From Lewinella sp. IMCC34183 (lineage in GTDB: Bacteria > Bacteroidota > Bacteroidia > Chitinophagales > Saprospiraceae): 64,000 bases of DNA. The DNA is taken from assembly GCF_003390915.1 (NCBI RefSeq), contig NZ_QMEM01000013.1:1-64000 (forward strand), written 5' to 3'. A program made the translations under genes and the position numbers. The notes beneath the pieces were generated by a model. That model had not been told where the DNA came from. It searched no databases and was given only the letters and a program-made list of their open reading frames with translations. Shown one piece after another: positions 43,279-52,208 of the stretch (position 1 is its first letter; each line of letters starts with the position of its first letter).

Positions 43279-43881
43279 TTACGGCAACCGCTTGTTGATC
43301 TCGTTCTGCAGTTGCCGCCGCAGGTCCTGCTCGACGGTCAGCCGGCTTTTCCGGCTCTGCTCGAGCTCCTCCGACAGCTTATCGCGCTCCCGCTTCAGGT
43401 CGTTGTTGTTGCGGGCGGCCAGGCGGGTACTCGCCAGCGCCACCAGCAACGCGATGAGCAGACCGATCACCAGCGACCACATGATGAGGCTGTACGTTCC
43501 TTTATCAAGTTGCAGGCCCAAAAGGTTCACGCTGTCACGCTCCTGGTTCAGGGCGGCAATGGTCGCGTCGCGGTCGGCTACCTCGGAAGAGTTTTTGTCG
43601 ATCTGCCCCTGCAGGCTCGCCTCCTGCTGTTCCAGCTCGCTGATGCGGCGGGTATAGATGGAGATGGAATCACCGACATTATTCATGAAGGCGTCCAGGT
43701 AATCCCGGCGTACTACCTTGAACTCGCGGCTGCCCTCGCGGTACCGGTTGGAGACATCCAGCATGGACTCGAACTGCGTGCGCAAAGATTCGTCACTGCC
43801 CTGGGAAGGATCCCCCGACTGTTGGGCGTAGGCGGAAAACGTACCGAGAAAAATAAAAAGTAGCGGGAGAAGGACACGCAT
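43279..43881 (-). CDS. Coiled-coil single-pass membrane protein, unknown function
   Basis: 200 residues. Signal peptide (MRVLLPLLFIFLGTFSAYAQ), then a helical region with a coiled coil (about 75-120: RRISELEQQEASLQGQIDK, DATIAALNQERDSV), one membrane helix (about 130-152: LIMWSLVIGLLIALLVALAS) and a C-terminal cytoplasmic coiled coil (KRERDKLSEELEQSRKS) ending INKRLP. Similar proteins occur across Bacteroidota without an assigned role; some are labelled tRNA methyltransferase, which the sequence does not support. Start 43881 chosen at the signal peptide. A -7 box lies 40 bases upstream. Confidence 0.8.
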   Translation of the reverse strand: MRVLLPLLFIFLGTFSAYAQQSGDPSQGSDESLRTQFESMLDVSNRYREGSREFKVVRRDYLDAFMNNVGDSISIYTRRISELEQQEASLQGQIDKNSSEVADRDATIAALNQERDSVNLLGLQLDKGTYSLIMWSLVIGLLIALLVALASTRLAARNNNDLKRERDKLSEELEQSRKSRLTVEQDLRRQLQNEINKRLP

Positions 43882-43920
43882 AGACAGGTGTTTGAGGGGT
43901 CGTCCATTCGTAAAGCAGCG

Positions 43921-43928
43921 CAAAGTTA
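43921..43928 (-). promoter_or_regulatory. -7 promoter box (TAACTTTG), minus strand
   Basis: Exact TAnnTTTG match on the minus strand, 40 bases before the ATG at 43881. It sits almost back to back with the plus-strand box at 43934-43941. Confidence 0.55.
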
Positions 43929-43933
43929 GTAAC

Positions 43934-43941
43934 TACCTTTG
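43934..43941 (+). promoter_or_regulatory. -7 promoter box (TACCTTTG), plus strand
   Basis: Exact TAnnTTTG match on the plus strand, with four bases between the box and the ATG at 43946. The predicted transcript would be leaderless or nearly so. Confidence 0.5.
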
Positions 43942-43945
43942 GCAA

Positions 43946-44554
43946 ATGCTTGATCACCTAGTATACGTCGTAGCGGACCTGTCTATTGCCGTTGACCGTT
44001 TTTCTAAGCTCGGCTACCCCCCGGTGATCGGTGGTCGCCACCCCGCCCGGGGCACCCACAACGCGCTGCTGCGGCTCGGTGACCGTTCGTACCTCGAGCT
44101 GTTGGCGGTCGATCCGGCCACCTCCGTCCCCCCACCCCGGTGGATGGGCATCGACCTGGTCGACGCGCCGGTACTGAGTCGTTGGGCGCTTCACGCGGGT
44201 GCGGAGATCGTCCGTATGGCAGAGCTGCTCGGTTCCGGCACAGAGGTACAGGCAGGCAGCCGTGACCGCCCGGACGGAGAAACCCTCAGCTGGCGCCTTA
44301 CCGACCCCGGCCCCGAGCCCGCCGTTTCGGTGCTGCCCTTTCTGATCGACTGGGGCGGCGCCGAGGCCCCCCACCCCGCCGATACCCTCCCCGACCTCGG
44401 ACTGTACCTGACGGAGTTGCGCCTCTTCCACCCCGCGCCCGACCGCGTCAATCCGGTACTGCATGCGCTGGGATCGCCCTTTCTGGCTCACCCGGGCGAC
44501 ACGGACCGGATCGAGGCCGTCTTCACCGGTCCGGCCGGCCGACTGGTAGTGTAG
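43946..44554 (+). CDS. VOC (glyoxalase-like) superfamily protein
   Basis: 202 residues. The start MLDHLVYVVADLSIAVDRFSK and the segment PARGTHNALLRLGDRSYLEL are the pattern of the Glyoxalase_3 branch of the vicinal oxygen chelate superfamily. The fold has paired beta-alpha-beta-beta-beta units and usually binds a divalent metal. The His of LDHLVY and the Glu of YLELLAVD are the likely metal ligands. Substrate unknown. The frame is open from 43892, but the ATG at 43946 gives the family start. Divergent from the coiled-coil protein (64 bp). Confidence 0.85.
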   Translation: MLDHLVYVVADLSIAVDRFSKLGYPPVIGGRHPARGTHNALLRLGDRSYLELLAVDPATSVPPPRWMGIDLVDAPVLSRWALHAGAEIVRMAELLGSGTEVQAGSRDRPDGETLSWRLTDPGPEPAVSVLPFLIDWGGAEAPHPADTLPDLGLYLTELRLFHPAPDRVNPVLHALGSPFLAHPGDTDRIEAVFTGPAGRLVV

Positions 44555-44612
44555 CCGGGCAATTAACCGCTCCACCGCCGATGCAGGCTCCTCTCCGCAC
44601 CCCGCGACCGCG

Positions 44613-44660
44613 CAAAAAAAACGGCCGGCACCCACGCGCGAAGCGTGTGTACCGGCCGTT
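44613..44660 (-). terminator. Intrinsic terminator of htpG
   Basis: The stem AACGGCCGG / CCGGCCGTT closes at 44620-44660 with a GC-rich inner part (CACGCGCG/CGTGTG). On the minus strand eight T residues follow (A run 44613-44620). It lies about 40 bases past the htpG stop and also faces the end of the VOC gene. Confidence 0.85.
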
Positions 44661-44701
44661 CGGTAGCCGGGGAACGGAGCGGCGTTCTCCCGCCCCCTGC
44701 G

Positions 44702-46585
44702 CTACATCATTTTTAGGGAACGGTCGATGAAAGCCTTCAGCTCGGCTCCGCTCAGCATCTGTTGGCTGAGCTTGGCCAGCTGGTAGAGGTAAGCGGCATT
44801 CTCCTGCCGGGCGGCAGCGTCCTCCACCTGCAACAGGCGCTCCTTGACGACCGGGCTGTTTGCGTTCACCACGACCTGAAAAGAATCGGGGAACATGGCG
44901 GTGTCCATGCCCTGCATCATCTGCATCTCTTTCATGCGACGCATGAACTCGTTGCGGACGATCTGTACCGGGGCATCCTGGACGTCGAGCGGCTTCAGTT
45001 CCACGGACCCGGCCGACCCCACGGTCTCGGTGAACAGCTGGGTAAGGGTTTCCTGCTCTTCCTCGGTGAGAAGGTTATCCTTTTCCTCATCCTTCTGCAC
45101 GAGTTGGTCCGGGGTGGCGCTGTCCACGCGGACGAAGTTGAGCTTATCCTCCTTCTGCTCGAGCGTCTGGATCGTGGGCGCGTCGATGGCGTGTTCCATC
45201 TTCAGCACGTCATAGCCGCGATCCTTTACCGACTCGATGAGGGTGTGCTGCCGGTCGGCGTCGGCGGTGTAGATGGCCACCAGGCGCTCGTACTTGTCGG
45301 TCTGGTTCTCCTTGATGCGCTCCCGGTACTCCTCGATGGTGAAGTACTTGTCTTCGGTGTTCTGGAGCAGGGTGAACTTCTGCGCCCGCTCGAAGAACTT
45401 GTCGTCCGAGATCAGTCCGTACTTCACGAATACGCCCAGGTCGGACCACTTGGCCTCGTAGGCTTCCCTGTCCTCCTTAAAGAGGCTGCTAAGTTTCTCG
45501 GCTACCTTCTTAGTGATGTACCCGGTGATCTTCTTCACGTTGGTGTCGGCCTGCAGGTAGCTACGCGACACGTTCAGGGGAATATCGGGGGAGTCGATCA
45601 CGCCGTGCAGCAGGGTCAGGAACTCCGGCACGATGTCGGACACGTTGTCCGTCACGTATACCTGGTTGCTGTACAGCTGGATCTTGTTACGCTGCAGTTC
45701 GAGCTTACCGGATACCTTGGGGAAGTAGAGGATACCCGTGAGGTTGAACGGGTAATCGATGTTCAGGTGGATCCAGAACATGGGAGGCTCACCCATCGGG
45801 TAGAGTTCCCGGTAGAAAGCCTTATAGTCTTCGTCGGTCAGGTCGGCGGGCGACTTTTTCCACAGCGGATCGGTGTTGTTGATGACGTTGTCAACCTCGG
45901 TCTCGATCTTCTTGGGATCGGGCTTTTCCTCGCTGCCTTCCTCGGCTTCCACCTCCTCGTAGGTGGTTTCGGTCTTGGTACCGAACCGAATGGGATAGGG
46001 CAGGAAGCGGCAGTACTTCAGCAGCAGCCCTTCGATCTCGTCGGTTTCCAGGTACTGCTTGCTGTCCTCGCTGATGTGGAGAATGACGTCGGTGCCCTGC
46101 ATGTCGCGCTCGGCCTCTCCGATCTCATAGCTTGGATCGCCTTCGCAGATCCAGCGGACGGCACTGGCTCCGTCCTGGTAGCTTTTAGTAACAACTTCCA
46201 CCCTGTCCGCCACCATGAAGGCCGAGTAGAAACCCAGTCCGAAGTGACCGATAATGGAAGCGTCATCCTGGTACTTGTCGACGAACTCCTGGGCGGAGGA
46301 GAGGGCCACCTGGTTCAGGTACTTCTTGACCTCTTCCTCGGTCATGCCGATGCCGCGGTCGCGGATGGTGAGGGTGCCGGCTTCCTCGTCGATCATGATG
46401 TCGATCGTCTTGTCCGTGAAGTCGCCCTTCGCCGCTCCCTTCCGGGCCAGCGTGGCCAGCTTGCTGGTTGCGTCGGTGGCGTTCGAGACGAGCTCGCGCA
46501 GAAAGATTTCCTGGTCGGAGTACAGGAACTTCTTGATGATCGGAAAGATGTTTTCCGTTTGTACGGATATGTTACCTTTTTGCAT
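44702..46585 (-). CDS. htpG: Hsp90-family molecular chaperone
   Basis: 627 residues, normal length. GHKL ATPase motifs: FLRELVSNATDATSKL, IRDRGIGMTEEEVKKYLNQVA, IGHFGLGFYSAFMVADRV. The middle domain contains LYSNQVYVTDNVSDIVPEFLTLLHGV and the catalytic-loop text SRSYLQADTNVKKI. The C-terminal dimerisation part ends FIDRSLKMM. It is an ATP-dependent cytoplasmic chaperone. The start at 46585 is MQKGNISVQTENIFPIIKKF; 25 upstream codons in the open frame are not conserved. An intrinsic terminator follows. Confidence 0.97.
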   Translation of the reverse strand: MQKGNISVQTENIFPIIKKFLYSDQEIFLRELVSNATDATSKLATLARKGAAKGDFTDKTIDIMIDEEAGTLTIRDRGIGMTEEEVKKYLNQVALSSAQEFVDKYQDDASIIGHFGLGFYSAFMVADRVEVVTKSYQDGASAVRWICEGDPSYEIGEAERDMQGTDVILHISEDSKQYLETDEIEGLLLKYCRFLPYPIRFGTKTETTYEEVEAEEGSEEKPDPKKIETEVDNVINNTDPLWKKSPADLTDEDYKAFYRELYPMGEPPMFWIHLNIDYPFNLTGILYFPKVSGKLELQRNKIQLYSNQVYVTDNVSDIVPEFLTLLHGVIDSPDIPLNVSRSYLQADTNVKKITGYITKKVAEKLSSLFKEDREAYEAKWSDLGVFVKYGLISDDKFFERAQKFTLLQNTEDKYFTIEEYRERIKENQTDKYERLVAIYTADADRQHTLIESVKDRGYDVLKMEHAIDAPTIQTLEQKEDKLNFVRVDSATPDQLVQKDEEKDNLLTEEEQETLTQLFTETVGSAGSVELKPLDVQDAPVQIVRNEFMRRMKEMQMMQGMDTAMFPDSFQVVVNANSPVVKERLLQVEDAAARQENAAYLYQLAKLSQQMLSGAELKAFIDRSLKMM

Positions 46586-46676
46586 AGTTGTAAATGTTTT
46601 GGCTATAGATCCCCCCGCACGAAAGGGACAACTTCCGTTCCAGCCCTCCAGGCCTGTCAAAATGTCGGTGACGATT

Positions 46677-47258
46677 TTACCGGTACATCCCGGACTTGTG
46701 CAACTCCGCGGCCACGGCCGGGGGCACCAGGTAATGGATACTGTACCCTTCGCGGACGGCTTCCCGGATGTAAGTAGCGGACAGGTGCATCAGGGGGGCA
46801 TCGTACTGGGCTACGTTCGGATGGTCGAGGAACTCACCGCCCGGATAGCCCGGCCGGGGGTAGACCTTAATGGAGAAGTCGCGCAGGATCAACTCATAGT
46901 TCTTCCACTTATGGAGGGAGGCCAGGTTATCGCTTCCCATGATGAGGGAAAAGTCATATTCGGGATACTTGTCGCGTAGTACGGCGAGGGTATCGATGGT
47001 ATAGGAGGGCTTTGGCAGGTCGAATTCCACGCGGCTGGCGCGGAGGCGGGGGGTATCGCCGATAGCCAGCTCCACGAGGTGCAGCCGGTCGTGGTCGCGG
47101 GCCAGCGTGCCGCGCTTCTTGAGGGGGTTCTGGGGGCTAACCACCAGCCATACCTCGTCCAGGCCGGTACGGGTGGCCATGAAGTTGGCGAGAATCATGT
47201 GGCCCACGTGGACCGGATTAAAAGAGCCGAAAAAGAGGCCGACCTGTCGCGAAGCCAT
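46677..47258 (-). CDS. nadD: Nicotinate-nucleotide adenylyltransferase
   Basis: 193 residues. Nucleotidyltransferase motifs GLFFGSFNPVHVGHMILA and LSATYIREAV (the ISSTxIR position), with SLIMGSDNLASLHKW for substrate binding. It makes nicotinate adenine dinucleotide in NAD synthesis. Ten bases separate it from the M14-type gene upstream on the same strand, suggesting one operon with that gene and the membrane protein before it. Confidence 0.95.
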   Translation of the reverse strand: MASRQVGLFFGSFNPVHVGHMILANFMATRTGLDEVWLVVSPQNPLKKRGTLARDHDRLHLVELAIGDTPRLRASRVEFDLPKPSYTIDTLAVLRDKYPEYDFSLIMGSDNLASLHKWKNYELILRDFSIKVYPRPGYPGGEFLDHPNVAQYDAPLMHLSATYIREAVREGYSIHYLVPPAVAAELHKSGMYR

Positions 47259-47267
47259 GGAGGGAGT

Positions 47268-48257
47268 TTAGTAGCTGGCGGAACCTTCGTAGCGCTGTAC
47301 GATGAAGAATCCCTCGTCGCCCTGGTTCTGGTAGAGGGGCATCAGTAGATAGCCCGCGCACGGGGCGGCAATGGGGCCGTCGGCATCCTCGGCGAGGATT
47401 TCCCCGGCATTGATTTTCTGGAAGTTGAGGTAGCCGGGCCGCATGACGAAACCGTGCCGACCGCCCGCCGGCAGGCGATGAACGTAGACCAGCTCGAGCA
47501 CGGGCGGCACGCCGGGGTTGGAGGTACGGAGTGTTTCCTCGTGGTGGGTGCTGACGTCTTCGTCGCGTACGCAGCCGACCGAGCGCAGGAGGTTGACGGT
47601 GGCGGCCAGGGCCCGGTCTACGGAAACCGGGTCGGTGTGTCCTCCCGCTTCGAAGGTGACGGCCCGGCAGGGGCGTTCGAGGTCGTACTGCCCGGACCGG
47701 AAGTAGCTCAGGGTAGTTCCCTGCAGACCGCTGAGCATTCCCTTGATGACCGGCACTCCGAGTTCCGCGGCCAGCGACAGGCTAGGAGCGTCGTCGCCGG
47801 TAATGGAGAATACGCCCCCGGTGGCCGTCGTGGTGTGCAGGTCCAGCAGCACGATCTCGGCCACGGGCGAGTCGACCAGGGCATTATCGATCGCGGCAAG
47901 CATGCCGTCCAACTCCCGCGCCTCGACGGTAGGGTAAGAATCGTCCACGCCCCGCACGACGTGGCGCCAGATGCGGTTGAGGTCGGTATCGATGTAGCGG
48001 CGACCGCTACGGAGGGCTTCGAGATTACCGCGCAGGGCCAGCAGCTCGCCGCGGAAGGTGAAACCCGGATTGATCAGCGGCTCTTCCCGCAGCAGCTCGA
48101 ACAGTTGCTCGAGGGCCGCCACGCCCGCCGGCTCGTTGCCGTGGATGCCACCGATGGCTACTACTAGGGGGCCGTTCTCTTCCCCTACGTAATGCCCGAT
48201 GACCCGGGGGGATTCGCCCAGCGGATCGTGGGGGAGAGGATCGGTGAGGCTAGGCAT
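47268..48257 (-). CDS. Succinylglutamate desuccinylase/aspartoacylase-family (M14-like) protein
   Basis: 329 residues. Zinc-site motifs IGGIHGNEPAGVAAL (HxxE) and LLDLHTTTATGG (second His), with RYIDTDLNRIWR between and TFEAGGH later supplying the catalytic Glu. The C-terminal barrel ends AAPCAGYLLMPLYQNQGDEGFFI. The family deacylates N-acyl amino acids or trims peptides; the substrate is unknown here. Its ATG overlaps the previous gene's TGA by one base (TGATG), implying translational coupling. Cytoplasmic by lack of a signal peptide. Confidence 0.9.
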   Translation of the reverse strand: MPSLTDPLPHDPLGESPRVIGHYVGEENGPLVVAIGGIHGNEPAGVAALEQLFELLREEPLINPGFTFRGELLALRGNLEALRSGRRYIDTDLNRIWRHVVRGVDDSYPTVEARELDGMLAAIDNALVDSPVAEIVLLDLHTTTATGGVFSITGDDAPSLSLAAELGVPVIKGMLSGLQGTTLSYFRSGQYDLERPCRAVTFEAGGHTDPVSVDRALAATVNLLRSVGCVRDEDVSTHHEETLRTSNPGVPPVLELVYVHRLPAGGRHGFVMRPGYLNFQKINAGEILAEDADGPIAAPCAGYLLMPLYQNQGDEGFFIVQRYEGSASY

Positions 48258-48946
48258 CAGAAATAGAATTTCAGGGCCACGAACTGGGCGACGAAGCCGA
48301 TCAGGTACCCCGCGATGACCTGCAGCAAACTGTGGGCGCCCAGGGACAGGCGTGCCGTACCGACCACCCCGGCCAGCAGCACGCTGACCAGCACCAGCAG
48401 CGGAAGACCGACGGTAACCTCACCCACATTGATCCCGTTCGGACCGAAGAGGGCGAGCATGATCACGGAAACGGCCACCAAACCGCCCATCCCCACGGCG
48501 TGCAGGCTGATCTTGTCGAGCAGATTGACCACGAAGCTCGTCACCAGCGCAATCACTACCCCGAGCAGGAAGGAGGTGAAGATGGTCGGCGTCTGGTTGC
48601 TCTGGCTGAAATTGTAGAAGATCCAGAAGTAAAGCACCATCACGAGCAACAGCGGCCCGATGCGTTCCGACTTCTCGTGCATCATCACGCTGTTGATCAT
48701 GTTCAGCCTGACCATGATGAGCACCGCGATCACCGGGATGACAAAGGTGTCGAGAAAGATCAGGATCAGGTTGCTCATCGCCCGCGGCTCTCCGAGGTCG
48801 GAGGTGCCGAACAGGTAGGGATTGACGCCCGCCAGGATGAGAAAGATGTACGTAGGCAGCAACAACGGGTGAAACAGGCCGCTGATGGCCAGGGCCGGAT
48901 AGTTGGGCGGCGGGGGCGCCTCCGATAGCTGTACTTCAGCGGACAT
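48257..48946 (-). CDS. Multi-pass membrane protein, degenerate PAP2-like
   Basis: 229 residues with six to seven hydrophobic segments (ISGLFHPLLLPTYIFLILAG to GYLIGFVAQFVALKFYF). Near the end, TARLSLGAHSLLQVIAGYLIG resembles the last PAP2 phosphatase motif (SRxxxxxHxxxDxxxG) with the Asp replaced by Gln; the first motif is not seen. It may be a PAP2-fold protein without standard activity. Its stop codon overlaps the next start by one base. The ATG at 48946 (MSAEVQLSEAPPPPNYPAL) precedes the first helix. Confidence 0.75.
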   Translation of the reverse strand: MSAEVQLSEAPPPPNYPALAISGLFHPLLLPTYIFLILAGVNPYLFGTSDLGEPRAMSNLILIFLDTFVIPVIAVLIMVRLNMINSVMMHEKSERIGPLLLVMVLYFWIFYNFSQSNQTPTIFTSFLLGVVIALVTSFVVNLLDKISLHAVGMGGLVAVSVIMLALFGPNGINVGEVTVGLPLLVLVSVLLAGVVGTARLSLGAHSLLQVIAGYLIGFVAQFVALKFYF

Positions 48947-48965
48947 GGCGCGAAAGTAAGGACTT

Positions 48966-50900
48966 CTAGAAGAGCAGCCGGAAGGTAGTACGCCGGTTGC
49001 TCGCCCGCCCCTCCTCGGTAGCATTCGTTGCCACGGGCCGGCTTTCCCCGTAGCCGACCGACTGTATCCGGTCGGCGCCGATCCCCTGCTGCTCCAGGTA
49101 CGCCTTTACGGCGGCGGCCCGCCGCTCGCTGAGGTCCTGGTTATCGGCCTCCGAGCCGACGTCGTCGGTGTGGCCCGCGATCTCTACCCGCAGCCCGGGC
49201 CGCCCCGCCAGGAGGGTCACCAGCCGGTCAAGCTCCTCGGTCGACAGGTCGAGGAGTGCGTCGCTGCCGGTGGCAAAGAAAACGTTGCGCAGTACGATGG
49301 CGCCGTCGTCCTCGGCATCCGGTGCAGCGGCCGTTTCGGTGATCGGCTGCAACCTGATCCGCAATTCGTACGGTTCGTCGGCGGAGTGGAGCCCCGTCAG
49401 TTCAAAGCGGTCGGAGTAGAAGACGTAGCCTTCCTTTTCTACGGTGAACCCGTAGTCTTCCCCGACGGGAAGTACGGTGAGGTAGCGGCCGGTACGGTCC
49501 GTGCGGCTCTCGACCACGGTGCCGGAACTATCCTGGGTCTGAAGACGCACGGACGCCTCCAGGGGACGGTCGCTTTCCGCATCCACCACGGTTACTTCCA
49601 CGTAGGTAGCGGGAGCGGGCCGAATGGCTTCCGGCATGTCGAAGGTGTAGATATCGATCCCGTTCTCCACGCCCTTGCTGAAGAAGGCGGTCACCCCGTC
49701 CAGCGCGATAAACAGATTACTTTCCTCGCCCGCCGTATTGATGGGGTAGCCAAGATTTACCGGCGATTCCCAGGTGTTGTCGGGCCGGACCGAGGTTTTG
49801 AAGAGGTCGGCCCCACCCATACCCGGCCGGCCGTTGGAGGTGAAGTAGAGGGTTCGGTTATCGGCGGCCCAGAAGGGGTAGCGATCGTTCCCGGAAGTAT
49901 TGATGGTTGGGCCGAGGTTCATTGGCCGGCTCCAGCTACCGTCCGGTCCGCGACCGCTTACGTACAGATCGTCGTTACCGAATCCACCGGGTCGGTTGCT
50001 GGCGAAGAAGAGCAGCTTTCCGTCCGGGGAAAGGCTCGGCTGGCTTTCCGAGGATCGGGTATTAACGGTTGGCCCGAGGTTCTCTGCCTCCGACCACTGC
50101 CCCGCGGTACGCTCGCTGAAGTACAGGTCACAGGACCCCATCCCCGAGGGCCGGCCGCAGCCGGTGAAGACGAGGTAGCTGCCGTCGGCCGTGACGCTCT
50201 GGGCGCCCTCGTTCATTGGGGTGTTGATGCCGGGGAGGGGCGCCGCCGTGCCCCATGTACCGTCGGGCAGGCGCTCGCTTTGGTAGAAGTCTTCCTGCCG
50301 CTTCCCCACGCGCCGCGTGAAGATGAGCCGCTGCCCGTCTACGCTAAGGCTGGGAAAATATTCGAGGTGTTCCCTGGTATTCACGCCCGGACCGAGGGGG
50401 CGGGGGGAAAAGGAAAGCGGGCGCGCGGCCAGGTCGGCGGCTACGCGGGCGGTAGCCAATAGCTCGGTCGCTCGGTCTACGAGACTGGCATTCCGCCCGT
50501 CGGCCCGCAGGCGGTCCAGGTAACGCTCGTAATCGGCCGCGGCTGCGGCGTAGTCGTTAAGTTGGGTGTGGAGTTCGGCACGCTTGCGGTAGGCGATGGC
50601 GGGCGGATTCTCTTCAAGGCTCAGGCCGCGGTCCAGGGCCGCAAGCGCGGCGGCGTACTGCTGCTGTTCCCGTCCGATCTCGGAATCAAGGTAGTACAAT
50701 TCGGCCACGTCGGTATATCGCCGCAGCAGGCGATCCACCTTCTCACGGGCTTCCGGATACTGCTGCAGGCTGAGCAGCGACTGGGCGGCGGCGAGCTCCT
50801 TCTGGTCACTTTTGCGCAGCTCGGTACGGCCGGATTGCGCCGTCAGGCCGGCGGAACAGGCCGTTACGAAGAGAAATAAAAAGGGGAAAAGCGCACGCAT
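48966..50900 (-). CDS. PorE-like OmpA-family protein (TPR, beta-propeller, regulatory domain, OmpA)
   Basis: 644 residues. N-terminus with a possible lipobox (FVTAC). TPR-like helices (about 35-155), then a PD40-type propeller (EYFPSLSVDGQRLIFTRR, QSVTADGSYLVFTGC, SQPSLSPDGKLLFFASNRPGG, DRYPFWAADNRTLYFTSNGR). A carboxypeptidase-regulatory-like domain follows (YVEVTVVDAESDRPLEASVR), then an OmpA peptidoglycan-binding domain (VEIAGHTDDVGSEADNQDLS, RRAAAVKAYL). This exact order is that of PorE, which ties the type IX secretion apparatus to peptidoglycan. Bacteroidota have several such paralogues, so identity as the T9SS subunit is likely but not certain. Confidence 0.85.
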   Translation of the reverse strand: MRALFPFLFLFVTACSAGLTAQSGRTELRKSDQKELAAAQSLLSLQQYPEAREKVDRLLRRYTDVAELYYLDSEIGREQQQYAAALAALDRGLSLEENPPAIAYRKRAELHTQLNDYAAAAADYERYLDRLRADGRNASLVDRATELLATARVAADLAARPLSFSPRPLGPGVNTREHLEYFPSLSVDGQRLIFTRRVGKRQEDFYQSERLPDGTWGTAAPLPGINTPMNEGAQSVTADGSYLVFTGCGRPSGMGSCDLYFSERTAGQWSEAENLGPTVNTRSSESQPSLSPDGKLLFFASNRPGGFGNDDLYVSGRGPDGSWSRPMNLGPTINTSGNDRYPFWAADNRTLYFTSNGRPGMGGADLFKTSVRPDNTWESPVNLGYPINTAGEESNLFIALDGVTAFFSKGVENGIDIYTFDMPEAIRPAPATYVEVTVVDAESDRPLEASVRLQTQDSSGTVVESRTDRTGRYLTVLPVGEDYGFTVEKEGYVFYSDRFELTGLHSADEPYELRIRLQPITETAAAPDAEDDGAIVLRNVFFATGSDALLDLSTEELDRLVTLLAGRPGLRVEIAGHTDDVGSEADNQDLSERRAAAVKAYLEQQGIGADRIQSVGYGESRPVATNATEEGRASNRRTTFRLLF

Positions 50901-50956
50901 GATCGACGGGATGGATCCGAAACGTACAACGCGCAGCGGCGAGTGCCTAGTGCGCC

Positions 50957-51907
50957 TTATGCGCCGGAGCCGGAGGATGGGGCGAGCAGTTTGTCCAGGT
51001 CCTGTCGTATCCGGTCTTCCGCGGGCGCCTTGTGATCGGCTTCCGCGGCAAGGGCCCGCTCGAAGGCATTGATCGCGTCCTTGGTCCGTCCGGCGCGGGC
51101 GTACAACTGCCCCGCCTGAAAGGCGACACGCCGGTCGTAGCGATCGAGGCTAGCAATGCGTTGCTTGCGCTTCATGAACATCCCGAAAATGCGCATGGCA
51201 TCGGCGGGCCGGCCCAGTTCGAGGTAGGCGTCGCCAAGGGCCACCTGGGCCATCCAGTAAATCGCCTGGTGGGGAATGCTGTTTTTGGTAACGGCCTCGA
51301 AATCGTCCGCCGCTTCGCTCATCTTATCCTGGCGGAGATACACCAGCCCGCGTCCGTAGTAGCTCTCCGGCATCAGCGGGTTGATGGAAATGCTTTTGGT
51401 GTAGTCGTAGAGGGCATCCTTGTCGTTGCCCAGGCGGTAGTTAACAAAACCGCGCCGCTCGTAGGCCTGCGCGTGGCGCTCGAAGCGCGTGACCACCTTG
51501 GTCATCATGTTCAGGGCCTCCTGCTCATTGTCGCGCTGGTCCACCAGCTCCCGCCCGCGGTTGAAAAGTTGCACGGTGGTGCGGTCGCTCTTGGGTTCGA
51601 GCTTGTAGTGGTCGATCATCACGCCGGCGTCAAGGCGCCACAGGTTCAGGCTGCCGGCGATGCTGAAGGTGACCACCCGTTCCAGTAGGTTCAGGGTATT
51701 GAGCCAGAGACGCTCCGAACTGGGTAGGACCGTGCGGGGCACGTCGAGGGTGAGCTCATCTTCCTTGAAGATGGTTTCCGGCTTCAAGAGAATATCATTC
51801 TTGTAATAATTCTCCATCCGGTGGGCATACTGCTCCATCACCTGGTTGTACGCCCGCGGCGAACCGAATTCCAATTGGCCGGCTATAATCACCTTATACT
51901 CAGACAT
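50957..51907 (-). CDS. TPR-repeat protein, unknown function
   Basis: 316 residues, no signal peptide. Residues 1-130 are an unrecognised domain (MSEYKVIIAGQLEFGSPRAY, YYKNDILLKPETIFKEDEL). Residues about 135-310 are TPR repeats (HAQAYERRGFVNYRLGNDKDAL, PESYYGRGLVYLRQDKMSEA, VALGDAYLELGRPADAM, FQAGQLYARAGRTKDAINAF). Probably cytoplasmic scaffold. It lies 56 bp upstream of the PorE-like gene on the same strand. The frame extends 34 codons further, but I start at the Met at 51907. No clear promoter box. Confidence 0.78.
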   Translation of the reverse strand: MSEYKVIIAGQLEFGSPRAYNQVMEQYAHRMENYYKNDILLKPETIFKEDELTLDVPRTVLPSSERLWLNTLNLLERVVTFSIAGSLNLWRLDAGVMIDHYKLEPKSDRTTVQLFNRGRELVDQRDNEQEALNMMTKVVTRFERHAQAYERRGFVNYRLGNDKDALYDYTKSISINPLMPESYYGRGLVYLRQDKMSEAADDFEAVTKNSIPHQAIYWMAQVALGDAYLELGRPADAMRIFGMFMKRKQRIASLDRYDRRVAFQAGQLYARAGRTKDAINAFERALAAEADHKAPAEDRIRQDLDKLLAPSSGSGA

Positions 51908-52142
51908 TTCCCTGACTGCTTTTACAAATATCAAAATAAGAAATTCCCGCCCAAAACGCTGCCGAGACATCTCCGGGCGGAGACAACAGATGGTACGAAT
52001 GGTGAACACCGGTGGGAAGGGGCGGACCGCTGACGCGTATGAATCCCCCCGTTAAGACTGCTAATCAGCTATTTGCAACAGCCCACCCGGTAGAAAGGTG
52101 CGCTTGGCCGGGGTAAAAAAGCCTGGGCCGGGGTAGTGTCGC

Positions 52143-52182
52143 AAAAAACAGGGGGTGCCTCCTTTCGGAAGCACCCCCTGTT
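52143..52182 (-). terminator. Intrinsic terminator of the OmpA/thrombospondin-3 gene
   Basis: The stem ACAGGGGGTGC / GCACCCCCTGT is extended inward by TCC/GGA. On the minus strand a T run follows (A run 52143-52148). It lies 27 bases past the stop at 52209. The rest of the 301-bp gap 51908-52208 shows no gene. Confidence 0.9.
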
Positions 52183-52208
52183 GTCGGGGTCACCGGTAAA
52201 GTACCGGA

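Noticed and set aside
44762-46777. 671-codon plus-strand frame opposite htpG
   Set aside because: Antisense shadow; the minus strand is an unambiguous Hsp90.
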